56,413 bases of DNA from Kitasatospora aureofaciens (GTDB lineage: Bacteria > Actinomycetota > Actinomycetes > Streptomycetales > Streptomycetaceae). Location of the stretch: assembly GCF_019192735.1 (NCBI RefSeq), contig NZ_JAHTKP010000048.1, forward strand, positions 1 to 56,413, written 5' to 3'. Shown here piece after piece: positions 24,281 through 34,200 of the stretch; within the stretch, counting starts at the first letter, position 1, and every line of letters starts with the position of its first letter. The notes below the pieces were generated by a model that had not been told where the DNA came from, did not search any database, and saw nothing but the letters and a program-made list of their open reading frames with translations. The position numbers and the translations under genes were made by a program.

Positions 24281-24400
24281 GCGACAGTACGTGTTTGGCA
24301 CAAGTCGAAAGCTACGTTGCATTCAGAATGGCCGTCAATCGGTCGAAAGCATTATCCCAGGTCTATGGGGGCAAATTGATGCAATGACGCTGGACTCGAA

Positions 24401-24417
24401 TGCAACGATGCGTTGCA
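24401..24417. promoter_or_regulatory. 17-bp palindrome before the two-HTH regulator
   Basis: TGCAACGATGCGTTGCA: 7-bp arms, 3-nt centre, ending 31 bp before the regulator start. Half-sites TTGCATT (24317 area) and ATGCAATGA (24379 area) lie upstream in an AT-richer stretch. Probably an autoregulatory operator. Confidence 0.6.
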
Positions 24418-24447
24418 ATGACTGGCGGCGAAGGCAATACTGACGGC

Positions 24448-25122
24448 ATGCCAGGAGGACGACTGACCCAGCAGGAACGCCAGCGCATCGCGGCCGGACT
24501 CGGCGACGGGCTCTCCTATGCCGAGATCGCCAGGCGGCTCGACCGGCCGACCTCGACGATCAGCCGGGAGGTCGGACGCAACGGCGGCCCCGGCGGCTAC
24601 CGGCCCCAGCAGGCGCACCAGGCGACGGTCCAGCGTGCGCGGCGTGGCACACCGGCACCGCCACACGCGGGCGAACCGCCGGGCGGCACGACGGGAGAGG
24701 GGATCATCGAGATGGCGGTCAGGACCGGGCTGCCGAGGATGACAGCGCGCGTGCACGTCGACCTGTTGCTGTCCGAGGACGGCAGGCGCACCGCAGCCGA
24801 GTTGACCCGCAGGCTGAAGGTCAGCCCGGCCTCCGTCTCCGTGGCCGTGAACTACCTGGTCCAGCACGGGTATGTCCGGCGCGAGCGCGATCCGCAGCGG
24901 CGTCGCGACGTCTACGTGGTCGACGACGAGGCCTGGTACCACTCGATCGTGATCGGCTCGCGGCAGACGCTGGAGGCGGCGCAGGCCGCGACGGCGGCGG
25001 CGGAGGCGTTCGGGCTCGACGGGCCCGTGGGACAGCGGCTGGCCAGGGGCGGGACGTTCCTGGAGCGGGTCATCCAGGACATGATGGAGTCGGCCGACCG
25101 CTGGCGCGCCCTCCTGACGTGA
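24448..25122 (+). CDS. Transcriptional regulator with two different helix-turn-helix parts
   Basis: 224 aa. Residues 5-45 (LTQQERQRIAAGLGDGLSYA, EIARRLDRPTSTISREVGRN) form an IS30-transposase-type HTH. Residues about 85-155 (ARVHVDLLLSEDGRRTAAEL, RRLKVSPASVSVAVNYLVQH, GYVRRERDP) are a MarR/GbsR-type winged helix with a C-terminal dimer helix. The union of a transposase-type HTH and a winged helix occurs in some actinomycete regulators. The target is unknown; a palindrome lies upstream. I chose the ATG at 24448; ATGs at 24400 and 24418 are in frame but fall inside the palindrome. Confidence 0.75.
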   Translation: MPGGRLTQQERQRIAAGLGDGLSYAEIARRLDRPTSTISREVGRNGGPGGYRPQQAHQATVQRARRGTPAPPHAGEPPGGTTGEGIIEMAVRTGLPRMTARVHVDLLLSEDGRRTAAELTRRLKVSPASVSVAVNYLVQHGYVRRERDPQRRRDVYVVDDEAWYHSIVIGSRQTLEAAQAATAAAEAFGLDGPVGQRLARGGTFLERVIQDMMESADRWRALLT

Positions 25123-25182
25123 CGGGTCTCAGCCGAACCACCCGGGGAGCCGGCTGACGGTCTTGTTGGCGTGGGGCGGTGC

Positions 25183-25344
25183 CTATTCCGGGGCCAGGGT
25201 TGCGATCAGTTCGTCGAGCAGGTCGCGCAGTTGCGCGCTGCGCTCGGGGCCGAGGGCGTCGGTGATCCGCTGTTCGGTGTCGAGGATGACCGCGTCGGCG
25301 GCGTGCAGTGCGGTGAGGCCGGCGGCCTCCTGGAACGCCGCACC
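25183..25344 (-). pseudogene. MarR-family regulator, C-terminal fragment
   Basis: The minus strand reads AADAVILDTEQRITDALGPE then RSAQLRDLLDELIATLAPE-stop, the last helix of a MarR protein. The DNA-binding part is missing. It would have been divergent from the broken aldehyde dehydrogenase. Confidence 0.55.
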
Positions 25345-25404
25345 CACCCCCGCCACCGCAACGCAACGACCTCACCCGAACGGCCTACGGATGACGGACA
25401 TCCC

Positions 25405-25712
25405 ATGTCCGACGTCGCACCGGCATTCGCGCCGGTCACCACGTTCCGATGGTCCTCCACGGATACCGAGGACCGGTTCCCGGTGGAGGACCCGGCGACC
25501 GGCGAACTCATCACGCTGGTCCAGGGCGGCGGCGCGAAGGAGGTGGACGCGGCCGTGCACGCCGCCCAGCACGCATTCGCCTTCGACTGGCGCCACCGGA
25601 CCCCGCAGGAGCGCGCCCGCACCCTCCTGGCCTGCGCCGCCGTACTGGAGGCGCACGCCGAGGAGTTGGCCGTGCTCGAATCCCTGGAGAACGGCAAGCC
25701 GGTTGACAGCCG
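25405..25712 (+). pseudogene. Aldehyde dehydrogenase, N-terminal 100 codons
   Basis: ATG 25405 opens PVEDPATGELITLVQGGGAK, EVDAAVHAAQHAF, TPQERARTLLACAAVLEAHA and LAVLESLENGKPV, the standard beginning of an ALDH. Similarity stops at NGKPV (about 25705), just before the convergent LysR gene; the catalytic Cys and Glu are gone. The frame continues only as antisense of LysR. Confidence 0.8.
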
Positions 25713-25727
25713 AACGCCTCCTCTCCC

Positions 25728-26666
25728 TCAAGGCGACGACGAGGGAGTGGGCATGTCGGTGTCCAGGACTGCGGTGCGGAGGGCGGCGGCCAGACGGGTG
25801 ACCGCCTCGGTCGGTGGGTGGGGCAACCTGGCGAGGAGCAGGCGCCGTTGCTCCTGGGGCCCGCCGCGTACGGGGAGGACGCGGACACCCGGCGGCACGG
25901 CGGAGGCCAGGGCGGCAGGCACGGTGGTCAGCCCGCAGCCGGCGGCGACGAGGTGGAGCTTGGCCAGCCAGTCGCGGGCGGTGAAGGCGATCTCGGGCCG
26001 CTCGTCCAGGCCCGGCCATACGCCCAAGAGGTGGTCCTCTCCCGAGGAGGAGCCGACGATCCAGCGCTGTCTGCGCAGGTCGGCCACGTCGACGTAGTCG
26101 CCGCGAGCGAGCGGGTGGGTCGTGGGGACCGCGAGAAGCAGCGAGCGTTCGGTGAGCGTCTGCACGGCGAGCGGGGGCGACTCGGCGTCCGGCGGGCGGA
26201 ACGGCGGCGCGGAGGAGAGCAGCGCCAGGTCCAGGCTGCCGGCCCGAAGGGCGCGCACCAGCGCCGGAGTGCCGCCCTCACGGCCGACGACGTGCAGGCC
26301 CGGGTCGGTGCGGCGCAGCGCGGCGAGGGCTCGGGGCACCAGGACGGCGCCGGCGCTGGGGAGCCATCCCAGCCGGACCGTCCCGGCCTGCCCCGGCAGG
26401 ACCGACAACTCGCGTGCGGCGGCGTCGATCTCGTCGAGCACGACCGTCGTACGACGCATGACCACCCGCCCGGCGGCGGTGAGCCGTACCCCGTCGCGCC
26501 GCCGCTCCAGGAGCTCGGCTCCTGCCGCACGCTCGATGGAGGCGATCTGCCGGGACACCGCCGACTGGGTGTAGCCGAGCGAAGCCGCGGCCGCGGTGAA
26601 GGTGCCCTGTTCGGCCACGGCGCGGAAGACCCGCAGGGCGGTCAGCGACACATCGGTGAAGTCCAT
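25728..26666 (-). CDS. LysR-family transcriptional regulator
   Basis: 312 aa. The N-terminal HTH (LTALRVFRAVAEQGTFTAAA, ASLGYTQSAVSRQIASIERA) and the substrate-binding domain (TVRLGWLPSAGAVLVPRAL, SLDLALLSSAP) are complete. LysR genes usually regulate a neighbour. Here it lies 87 bp downstream of, and on the same strand as, the ATP-grasp pair, and its 3' end meets the broken ALDH. Confidence 0.85.
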   Translation of the reverse strand: MDFTDVSLTALRVFRAVAEQGTFTAAAASLGYTQSAVSRQIASIERAAGAELLERRRDGVRLTAAGRVVMRRTTVVLDEIDAAARELSVLPGQAGTVRLGWLPSAGAVLVPRALAALRRTDPGLHVVGREGGTPALVRALRAGSLDLALLSSAPPFRPPDAESPPLAVQTLTERSLLLAVPTTHPLARGDYVDVADLRRQRWIVGSSSGEDHLLGVWPGLDERPEIAFTARDWLAKLHLVAAGCGLTTVPAALASAVPPGVRVLPVRGGPQEQRRLLLARLPHPPTEAVTRLAAALRTAVLDTDMPTPSSSP

Positions 26667-26753
26667 GACGGTGATTCATACCACCCGTGCACAACTTCCG
26701 TTGGACGCATGGATCCCGCGGAGACGGCTTCCCCCGGAGGAGGGCCGCGCCAC

Positions 26754-28202
26754 CTACGGTGTGGTCAGGACGAGTGTGTTGACCGTCGCACCCGTGCGGG
26801 TGTTGATGATCCGGCCGGCACCGGGATTCTCGGGGCCGAAATGTCTCACCAGTGTTCCGCTGATCCGACCGTCCACGATGAAGGGCCCGACAACCACCGG
26901 CACCCGCACGTCGCATTGGCGGCCAGTGGCGGGCGCCAGGAACGGCATGTCCACCAGGTCGGAATCAACCCGGCGCTGGAGAACTACGGCCGCCTTCGCC
27001 GCGCGTTCACCGATCAGGGCGTGCCAAGTGCGGTCGTCCACGTCCGCGCCGAAGACGACGCCTGTGCCGTTCGCGCCGATCGCGGGCTTGAGGACCAGGT
27101 CGGTGCGGTCGGCCAGGGCGCGTTCCAGGAGTTCCGTGCGCTGTGCGGGTGGCTGCCGGGGGCCGGTCCAGGCGGTCCATGGCACGTACTTCTCGACCAA
27201 GGCCCGATCCTGTGGTGCGAGCAGGTCGAGATCCTCGTGGAGCCAGGCCAGTGCCTGCTTGTTGTTCAGCATGCGCATGGCCTCGGGGAGGAGCAGCTGG
27301 ACGGTGCCGGCCGCCAGCGCGGTCCGGACAGCCTCCACGCCGTCGTCGGCCCCGGTGGCCCGGGCACCGGCGAAGCAGTTGAACACCACGTCGACCGGCC
27401 CGCCGTCCGCGAGAAGGTGACCGTCGCTGTCTGTGCGCAGTCGGCTCAGGTCCTCCTCGACGACGTCGAGTCCCAGCGCCGAAACGGCCTCGACGGTGGG
27501 ACGCAGATAGCCGCGCAGTGCCTCGCGGGTGCCCAACCTCCCCGCCGGACCGACGCGGCTGGCCCAGGTCGGCACCAGCACCCGCAGCCGACCGCCGGGC
27601 CGCCCGGCGGCGATACCGGCGAGCAGCTCGGTCCGCGCCCGGTGGGTCGAGGGCGGCGCACTCCACCGGTCGGGCACGAGGCCGGCGTAGGCCGAGGCCA
27701 TGTGGTCCAGCGCGGGGAAGCCATAGAGGGCGATGGCGGTGTTCAGCTCCACGAACTGCGGCACCCCGTCGCAGAGCAGCACGTCGGGACGGGCGATGCG
27801 CAGCAATGGCGTGTCGTTCAGCGCCGCGGCGCGGTCCAGCCACAGGTGTGGGCGCAAGTCGCCCAGCAGTTCGCCGAGTTCGCCCGCGGTGCGGGCCCGG
27901 CGCAGGCATGTCTCGACGGTCAGGGTGAGGATCCGATGGGCGATGCGGCCGAGTTCCCGGTAGCCGTCGGCGTCCAGGACGAGCGGGCGCATCGGCTGCC
28001 ACTCCTCGTTCGCCGGCCAGCCCTCCAGCCGCCCGTGCTCCCAGCGGCCCTCGGCCGCGCGACGTTCCAAGTACTGCGTCTGCTCGGTGGGGGACATCTG
28101 CTCCCAGCGGTCGCGCAGCACCAGCGTCGTGGGCGGACCGGCCGTCCGCCCGTTGCCCACCTCGGAGGGAACCGCACGGGCCACGGGCCGAGGTGTCAAC
28201 AT
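26754..28202 (-). CDS. ATP-grasp-type ligase-like protein 1
   Basis: 482 aa, no close family named. The C-terminal half carries ATP-grasp features: DLVLKPAIGANGTGVVFGAD (nucleotide-binding Lys and Gly-rich loop), VVLQRRVDSDLVDMPF (hinge, E/Q-x-x) and RVPVVVGPFIVDGRISGTLV (Mg-binding beta strands). The front half contains GVPQFVELNTAIALYGFPAL and VVFNCFAGARATG. The order resembles circularly permuted or atypical ATP-grasp proteins. ATP-grasp enzymes join a carboxylate to an amine through an acyl-phosphate. The start ATG overlaps the upstream ATP-grasp gene by 7 nt. Confidence 0.6.
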   Translation of the reverse strand: MLTPRPVARAVPSEVGNGRTAGPPTTLVLRDRWEQMSPTEQTQYLERRAAEGRWEHGRLEGWPANEEWQPMRPLVLDADGYRELGRIAHRILTLTVETCLRRARTAGELGELLGDLRPHLWLDRAAALNDTPLLRIARPDVLLCDGVPQFVELNTAIALYGFPALDHMASAYAGLVPDRWSAPPSTHRARTELLAGIAAGRPGGRLRVLVPTWASRVGPAGRLGTREALRGYLRPTVEAVSALGLDVVEEDLSRLRTDSDGHLLADGGPVDVVFNCFAGARATGADDGVEAVRTALAAGTVQLLLPEAMRMLNNKQALAWLHEDLDLLAPQDRALVEKYVPWTAWTGPRQPPAQRTELLERALADRTDLVLKPAIGANGTGVVFGADVDDRTWHALIGERAAKAAVVLQRRVDSDLVDMPFLAPATGRQCDVRVPVVVGPFIVDGRISGTLVRHFGPENPGAGRIINTRTGATVNTLVLTTP

Positions 28203-29560
28203 GGCGCCTCCTCGAAGGTGTACATCGCGTTCAGCGTGTCGACCATCAGCCGGCCGTGGTCGGTCAGCTGTCTGCCGTCCGGCGTGGCCAGCGCCCGTCG
28301 GCTGACCACCCGGCCCAGCGGCGCACCCGGTTGCAGCACCGTGCCCGGTCGTGCCAACCCGACCAGGACACTGTCATCGGGCCCGCACTCCAGGAGGCCG
28401 TACCCGTCGCCACACCGCCGCACCGCACCGGCCTCCCAGTGGTAGCGGCCGCTGCGCGGTGCGGCGCTCAACCGGGCGGGCGCCGCAGTGTGACGGACGA
28501 CCAGCTGGGCGGCGTCCACGGGGTCGAAGTCCGGCTTGGAGAAGGTGCCGAGGCCGCGCCGTTCCAGGACGTGCCGCAACATCGCCGGCAGCCCCGCGCG
28601 CTCCAGCTCGACTTCCCCCAGCAGCCAGGTGGACCCCTGCACCCGGCAGTTCATCTCCAGCACAACGACCGACTCGCCCTCCACAGCGAGGTCGACGCCG
28701 AACACGCCCAGGTAGCCGAGGCCGGCGAGGCCGCGGCCGATACGCTCCACCAGGTCGTGACAGCGGGTCAGCACCCCTGGAGCGAGATGCGAGGGGGCCC
28801 GGTAGTCGCAGCCGGAGTACCAGCCGAACGCCGAACCGATCCCCTGAACGTCGGTGAGCTGCATGGACGGGCGGAGCACCGTGGGTGTGCCGTCACTGCC
28901 CAGCAAACCGTGATAGTTGAGCGTGATGTCGCCTGCGTACTCACTGACCAGCCAACGCTCACCCGGCTCGATGCGGTCCAGCACATCGTCACGGTCCAGG
29001 TCGACCAGATAGGTCCCCTTGCCCGAGGAACCGTATGGCTGCTGGACCACGAACCTGGCGCCGAAACGGCGCCGAAGCCTGTCCGGATCAAGGTCTCGGA
29101 CCACCGTACTGTCCGGGGTGGGAAGTCCCAGATGCCGGAACCAGTCACGCATCGCGGTCTTGTCGAGCTGGGCCTCACAGACCGGCAGGGGCGGCGGGGC
29201 AACGACCCTCACGCCGAGCCGGTCGAGTTCGGGCTGCCATTCTGTTCGCAGCGGCAGGTACGAGGCAAGGGACAGCTCGCGCCCCTGCCACCGCGCACCG
29301 ACGAGGTCGGGCAGCCGGTCCATCAGGTGGCCCATGTCCCTCCGGGAGTCTCCATCGTCCCGGGTCCGGCAGAGTTCCTCCGTGGACACCAGCTCGGCGC
29401 CGAACCGGTGGGCCCAACCGGTGTCGGCGGTCTCGCAGGTGAGAAGCACGGACAGGCAGCCCGTACGCAGCAGCGGGAGCATCGACAGGGCGCGGGCGGA
29501 GAAGCCGATGCCCGGCACGGCGCGCAGCACGCGCCCGGCGTCCTCAAGTGAATCGATCAC
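28196..29560 (-). CDS. ATP-grasp ligase-like protein 2
   Basis: 454 aa from a GTG. The N-terminal third is a preATP-grasp Rossmann-like part (FSARALSMLPLLRTGCLSVL). The ATP-grasp domain spans about 150-350: KTAMRDWFRHLGLPTPDS, FVVQQPYGSSGKGTYLVD (the ATP-binding strand with Gly-rich loop), WLVSEYAG, and GYLGVFGVDLAVEGESVVVL then EMNCRVQGST, whose E..N is the usual Mg2+ pair. This is the carbamoyl-phosphate-synthase/peptide-ligase type. The tail (370-454) is a small beta-rich domain. Coupled to the second ATP-grasp gene. Confidence 0.7.
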   Translation of the reverse strand: MIDSLEDAGRVLRAVPGIGFSARALSMLPLLRTGCLSVLLTCETADTGWAHRFGAELVSTEELCRTRDDGDSRRDMGHLMDRLPDLVGARWQGRELSLASYLPLRTEWQPELDRLGVRVVAPPPLPVCEAQLDKTAMRDWFRHLGLPTPDSTVVRDLDPDRLRRRFGARFVVQQPYGSSGKGTYLVDLDRDDVLDRIEPGERWLVSEYAGDITLNYHGLLGSDGTPTVLRPSMQLTDVQGIGSAFGWYSGCDYRAPSHLAPGVLTRCHDLVERIGRGLAGLGYLGVFGVDLAVEGESVVVLEMNCRVQGSTWLLGEVELERAGLPAMLRHVLERRGLGTFSKPDFDPVDAAQLVVRHTAAPARLSAAPRSGRYHWEAGAVRRCGDGYGLLECGPDDSVLVGLARPGTVLQPGAPLGRVVSRRALATPDGRQLTDHGRLMVDTLNAMYTFEEAPC

Positions 29561-29754
29561 ACGCCGATGGTCCTCACCTGCGGACCTCGGTCCATGGTTC
29601 TGGCAGGTGGTGTCGGGGGTGCCGACAGCCGGGCCCTATCATGCCCGGATGACCGGGCCTGGACGTCGTCACCTCGTGCTGATACCGGCCGCTGCGCTTC
29701 GGGGCCGCCTACGGCACGCTCATCGGACCGCGGGCACAGGTCCGGCTCTCGCGC
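29561..29754. other. 194-bp gap between the ATP-grasp pair and the large operon
   Basis: All genes on both sides are on the minus strand. I see no strong terminator or promoter, so read-through from the large operon is possible. A short plus-strand frame starting at 29649 has no support. Confidence 0.4.
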
Positions 29755-31296
29755 TCACGTCGGCGGCGCGGGTTCGACGGCGTCGAAGCGCAGGCCGGAG
29801 GAGGGGCCGGAGAGCAGCGGGGCCCGGGTGCGCCGGGTCCACAGGACGGGCGCGCCGGTGGTGGCGCGGGCGAGCAGGGTGCGCCGTTCCAGCCGGATGC
29901 CGGTGGGCGGGATGCGGTCGGGCGCGAGCTCGTGGGCCCGGCCGGTGGGATCCGCCGGGTCCAGCAGGAAGGCGGAGACGGGCGGATCGCGGCGGGTCGG
30001 CGTCCCGGCGTAGGCCATTTCGACCAGGCGGCCCTGCTGGTAGCGGATCCGGGTGTGGCCGTCGCCGTCGGGCCGGTCTTCGAGCGTGTACGGGTACCAG
30101 GCCTTCGGCACGTCGGTGGCGGGGACGTAGCGGAGGGTGGGCGGGGGGCCGAGCGGCTGCTCCTCGGGGACGGGGCCGTCGCCGGTGGTGCGCCGGCCGT
30201 GGTCGACGGCCCGGCCGGCGACGGTCTCCTCGACGGCCCAGAGCAGTTCGGCGTCCTCGTCGGTGCCGATGGTGACGACGTCCAGTGGGTTCCCGGTCAG
30301 CGGGTTCTCGGCGACCGGCCAGATCGGCAGCCGGCGGCCGTCGAATCCGTGGACCCGGAACAGCGACCAGTCGGGCCCCGGGTGCGGCACCGCCCAGGTC
30401 TTGCCGAAGCTGTCGAGGACGGTCAGGTCCTCCACCACCAGGAGGTGGCCGGCCCGGCCCGGCAGCGGGGCGAGGAACCAGTCGTCGCCGTGGCCGAGGA
30501 CGATGTCCAGGACGAGGGCGGAGGCGAAGTGGGCCCGGTCGGGCGGCAGTCCGCCGAGGTCGACGCGGTGGTCCTCGATCTGCCACCAGCGGAGTGCGGG
30601 GGAGCCGGGCAGCCGGAAGCGTTCCGGCCAGACGGACGCGGTCTGGCCCTCGCCGCTGGTTCCGGGCGTGGCGGGCCGGGCGTCGACGGTCCACCAGTCG
30701 GTCTCCCCGCCGTCGTGGGCGGGGACGGCCAGGGTGCCCTCGGCGCTGGGGAAGGCGGTGGCGTGGTCGAGGGTGTCGGCTCGCCAGGTGTCGGGCAGCG
30801 GGCCGGGGACCTCCGCGAAGACGGCGGCGATCGCCGGGTCGGCCAGCAGGGTGGTGTCGTGGGCGATCGAACGCCCGTCGAAACCACGGCCGTTGAGCGC
30901 GGTGTACGGCTCGGTGAGGTCGCTGAACAGGTGCGCGGCGGGCAGCGCCGAGGCGGCGGCCTCCGAAGCCGCCCGGCCCAGCCGGATTCGTCGGCCGGTG
31001 GTCCACCAGTCCTCCGGGCCGGTCTCGATGGCGGCCTCGGCCGGTACCGTCAACGGGTCGAGGCCGGGTCGGCCGGCGATTGGTCCGATCGGCACGTGCC
31101 GGAGTGCGGCGGTGACCAGGACGGGGCTGGTGGCGTTCTCGCCCTGGTGCTCGCCCAGCTGCCACTGCCGGCCCACCAGCCAGGCCGGGTCGGCCAGTTC
31201 GGCGGCGAATCCGCGCTCCGGGTCGCCGGCCGGCCGGGCCGGTTCCAGGCGCAGGTGGAGGCCGTCCGTCGTTTCGTGCATCACCACTGTGTTCAT
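29755..31296 (-). CDS. Large operon gene 4: 513-aa uncharacterised protein
   Basis: 513 aa, start ATG sharing its A with the stop of the 1336-aa gene (TGATG). No signal peptide or membrane segment. The N-terminal motif LADPAWLVGRQWQLGEHQGE (residues 34-53) is the most distinctive feature; I recall similar D-P-x-W-L-x-x-R-Q-W-Q-x-G-E-x-Q-G-E stretches in unannotated bacterial proteins encoded in comparable operons. Many Trp and Asp residues; no known catalytic motif. The length and uniform GC3 support one intact gene. Function unknown; a structural or scaffold role with the three upstream products is my guess. Confidence 0.75.
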   Translation of the reverse strand: MNTVVMHETTDGLHLRLEPARPAGDPERGFAAELADPAWLVGRQWQLGEHQGENATSPVLVTAALRHVPIGPIAGRPGLDPLTVPAEAAIETGPEDWWTTGRRIRLGRAASEAAASALPAAHLFSDLTEPYTALNGRGFDGRSIAHDTTLLADPAIAAVFAEVPGPLPDTWRADTLDHATAFPSAEGTLAVPAHDGGETDWWTVDARPATPGTSGEGQTASVWPERFRLPGSPALRWWQIEDHRVDLGGLPPDRAHFASALVLDIVLGHGDDWFLAPLPGRAGHLLVVEDLTVLDSFGKTWAVPHPGPDWSLFRVHGFDGRRLPIWPVAENPLTGNPLDVVTIGTDEDAELLWAVEETVAGRAVDHGRRTTGDGPVPEEQPLGPPPTLRYVPATDVPKAWYPYTLEDRPDGDGHTRIRYQQGRLVEMAYAGTPTRRDPPVSAFLLDPADPTGRAHELAPDRIPPTGIRLERRTLLARATTGAPVLWTRRTRAPLLSGPSSGLRFDAVEPAPPT

Positions 31297-34200
31297 CACC
31301 AGTCCTCGGGGTCGGCGTCCGGGCGGAACTGGAAGCCGCCATGCTCGAAGGCGGGCAGCAGGGCGGAGGGCAGCAGCAGGTCCAGCACTTGCAGGTCCTC
31401 GCTGCGAGCCATCCGGGCGTGTGCCGTCAGCCGGGCCTCGGCCACGATCGCGGGCAGCTGGTCGGCGTCGATCGTGCCGCCGGGGGTGGCGGGTACGGCG
31501 AGCAGGACGGCCTGCGGCGGCCGGGCGGCCGGGGCGGTGAACGCGAAGGCCGCGCCGGCCGGTTGGACCGGCTCGGGCTGGTCGGGGCCGGGCGGCACCC
31601 AGCCGACCGGCACGGTCTCGGCCCAGGTGTCGAGCACGCCGACCGCCACCGGGCCGGCGGCGGGCAGCTGGTCGGGGCCGAAGGCCACCAGCAGGCGCGG
31701 GTCGCCGCCCGCGGGGCCGCCGGCCGGCCGGGTGGCCAGCGGCTGCTGGAGCCAGGGGTCGCCGGGGTGGGTGCTCGCCACCGCGAGCCGGGGGACCCGG
31801 TCGAGGTCGCAGCGGGCCTGGTGGGCCTCGATCCCGGCCAGGGCCGGGCGGACGGCGGCGATCAGTTCCAGCCACTGCGATTCGAGCTTCCCGTGGTCCG
31901 GGACGAGCGGGCCGAGCCGGCCGACGTCGAGGGCGGCGAGGACGGGCAGCCGGTCGTGGCCGACCGCCAGGCGGCTCAGGTCGGCAGCCAGGTGGTGCGC
32001 GGGCCGGTCGGCTGCTGCCGGGCCGAGCGCGGCGAGGCGGCCGTCGAGCGTTTTCTTCGCCCGGGCCTGCCGGTCCTGGAGGCTCTGGGCGGGATCGGTG
32101 AGCAGGGGGTCGGCGGCGGGCGCGATGCCGAAGGCGCGGGCGCGGGTCAGGCTGTCCGGCGTCCGGGTCTGCAGGTCCTGGGAGAGCCGCCGGGCGAGGG
32201 TGCCGAGGACGTCGAGGCGGGTGGCCAGCGCGGCGGCCACCTGGGTGTCCAGGGCGGGATCGTCCAGGCCGAGGTCGGCCGCGGTGGGCGGGCGTGCGGT
32301 GAGGGTGGCGGCCAGTCGGCGGACCAGGTCCGCTGCGGCGGGTCGCTTCACCAGGCTGGGCAGGCTCGCCGGGGTGGGGCCGCTCGCCGCCTCGGCGGCC
32401 AGCCGGTCGAGGTCGGCGGGGCCGAACGCGAGGGTGTCCGGCGGGGTGAGTTCCAGATCCTGCAGGGTGATCTTGACGTCGCCGTGGTCCGTCGCGACGC
32501 TCCAGGTCCAGTCCGGGCCGGCCGCGGAGCCGCCGGCGCGGTCGAGCCAGTCGGCCAGGGCCGGGCTGGCCACCGCCACCGGCGCGCCGCCGGGCGGCGA
32601 GCGGTCCGGCAGGACGGCCAGCACGGTGGTGTGGACGGTGCGTCCGGGGCGGCGGGTGCGCAGCACGTCCAGGTCGGGCGGGGTGGCCAGCCCGGCGGCG
32701 GCGTCCATGGTGCGGCCGGCGGCCTCCGGGCGCCCGCAGACCACGTCGTGGACGGCCTCGGCGAGCAGCAGGTCCGCGTAGGTGTCGACGACGGGGCCGA
32801 GGTCCCGGACGGCGGCGAGCTGAGCCGGGGTCAGGCTGACCGGAGGGTCGGTCAGGGCGGCGGCGGGCGTGTCGGCCGGGCCGGAGCCCGGCGCTACGGA
32901 GCCGTCCCGGCCGAGGGCCGCCCGCAGGACGGCCAGGCCGTCGCAGGTCCGCCGCCCGGCGTGTTCGGTGCGCAGCGGGAAGGCGGCGCGGACCCGGTCG
33001 ATCACGTCCCGTTCAGCCAGGGCCTGTTCGACCAGCCGTCCGACGGCCTCGCCGGGGTGGGCGCCGATCCGGATCTCCTCGGCGAGCCGGGCGGCGGCGC
33101 GGACCTTGGCCGAGTCGACGTCGAACCGCCAGGCGGGGCCGGGGTGGCGCAGCGCCTGGTCGCGCAGCAGGACGGCGGTGTGGGCCTGGAGGTCGGAGGG
33201 CGCGAGGAGGAAGCCGACGTCGGCGCGGGGCCCGGGCTTGCCGGTGAACGGCCGGTCGGCCCAGGCGTACAGGCCGAGCGGGCGGGGCGAACCGGCCGGC
33301 ACGTCGGCGAGGCGGTGTTGGGCGAGGCCGGTGATCCACGGGTCGATCCGGTGCCCGGCGGTGTCGAGCAGCGCGCCGAGGGCACGTTCCAGGGCGGCGA
33401 TTTCGGTGCGCTGGACGGCGGGGTCCCGGTTGGCGAGGTCCTCCGTCCACTGGCGCAGCCGTTCGAGGGCCTCGGAGAACCGCTTGTAGGCCTCTTCACC
33501 GGGGCTGGCCGGGGTGGGGCCGACGGCGTCGAGGGCGCGCACGCCGAGGGCCTTGTCCCCGGGCTGGGTCACCGGTTCGGGGTCCGTCCGGCCCGCGGTG
33601 GCCTCCAGCCCGGTGACGACCAGCAGCCGGAACAGCAGCGACGACGGCCACCAGTCCATCGGCGGCTCGGGGTCGAGGAGGAGGCGCAGTTCAACGGGGG
33701 CCGGTTCGCCGAGGGTGAAGACCGCGGCCAGGAAGCGGTGCATTTCGGCCAGCCACCGGGCCGGTGCCTCGGCGAGCATCTCCTGGGCCTTGGTGAGGGT
33801 CATGCGGGGCTCGGCCCGGGGCGAGCCGTGCGGTCCCGGCAGGATTAGCCCGAGGTCCAGCGGAACGCTGTCGCCGGTCTCGGCCGGCATGGCCCCGGGC
33901 GCGGCGCCGAGCAGGGGGAGGACGCCCTGGTCGGCGCACTGCTTCCACCAGCTGACGGCCTGGCCGAACTCGGCCGGGGACAGCGCGGGTTGCAGGGTCG
34001 CGAGCAGGAAGACGAGGCGCACGTCGTACCTGGTGGAGACGGGGGTGCGGGCCAGTAGGTCCCACAGCTGCTCGCTGTCGGCCCCGACCACTGTCGGCGG
34101 CGGGGCAGGTGCTCCAGGCGCGCCGGCGGGGGAGGCAGCGGCGTCGGCGACGGCCGCGCGGACGGGCGGCAGGTGGGCGGCGAGGGCGGCCTCGACGGGG

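Noticed and set aside
26754..29560. PGM1-type or lasso/microviridin peptide cluster
   Set aside because: No precursor peptide frame or peptidase found beside the ATP-grasp genes, and the C-terminal region does not match what I know of PGM1.
29932..32781. 949-aa plus-strand frame opposite the large operon
   Set aside because: Antisense shadow of two large genes; Gly/Arg/Val repeats without domain character.
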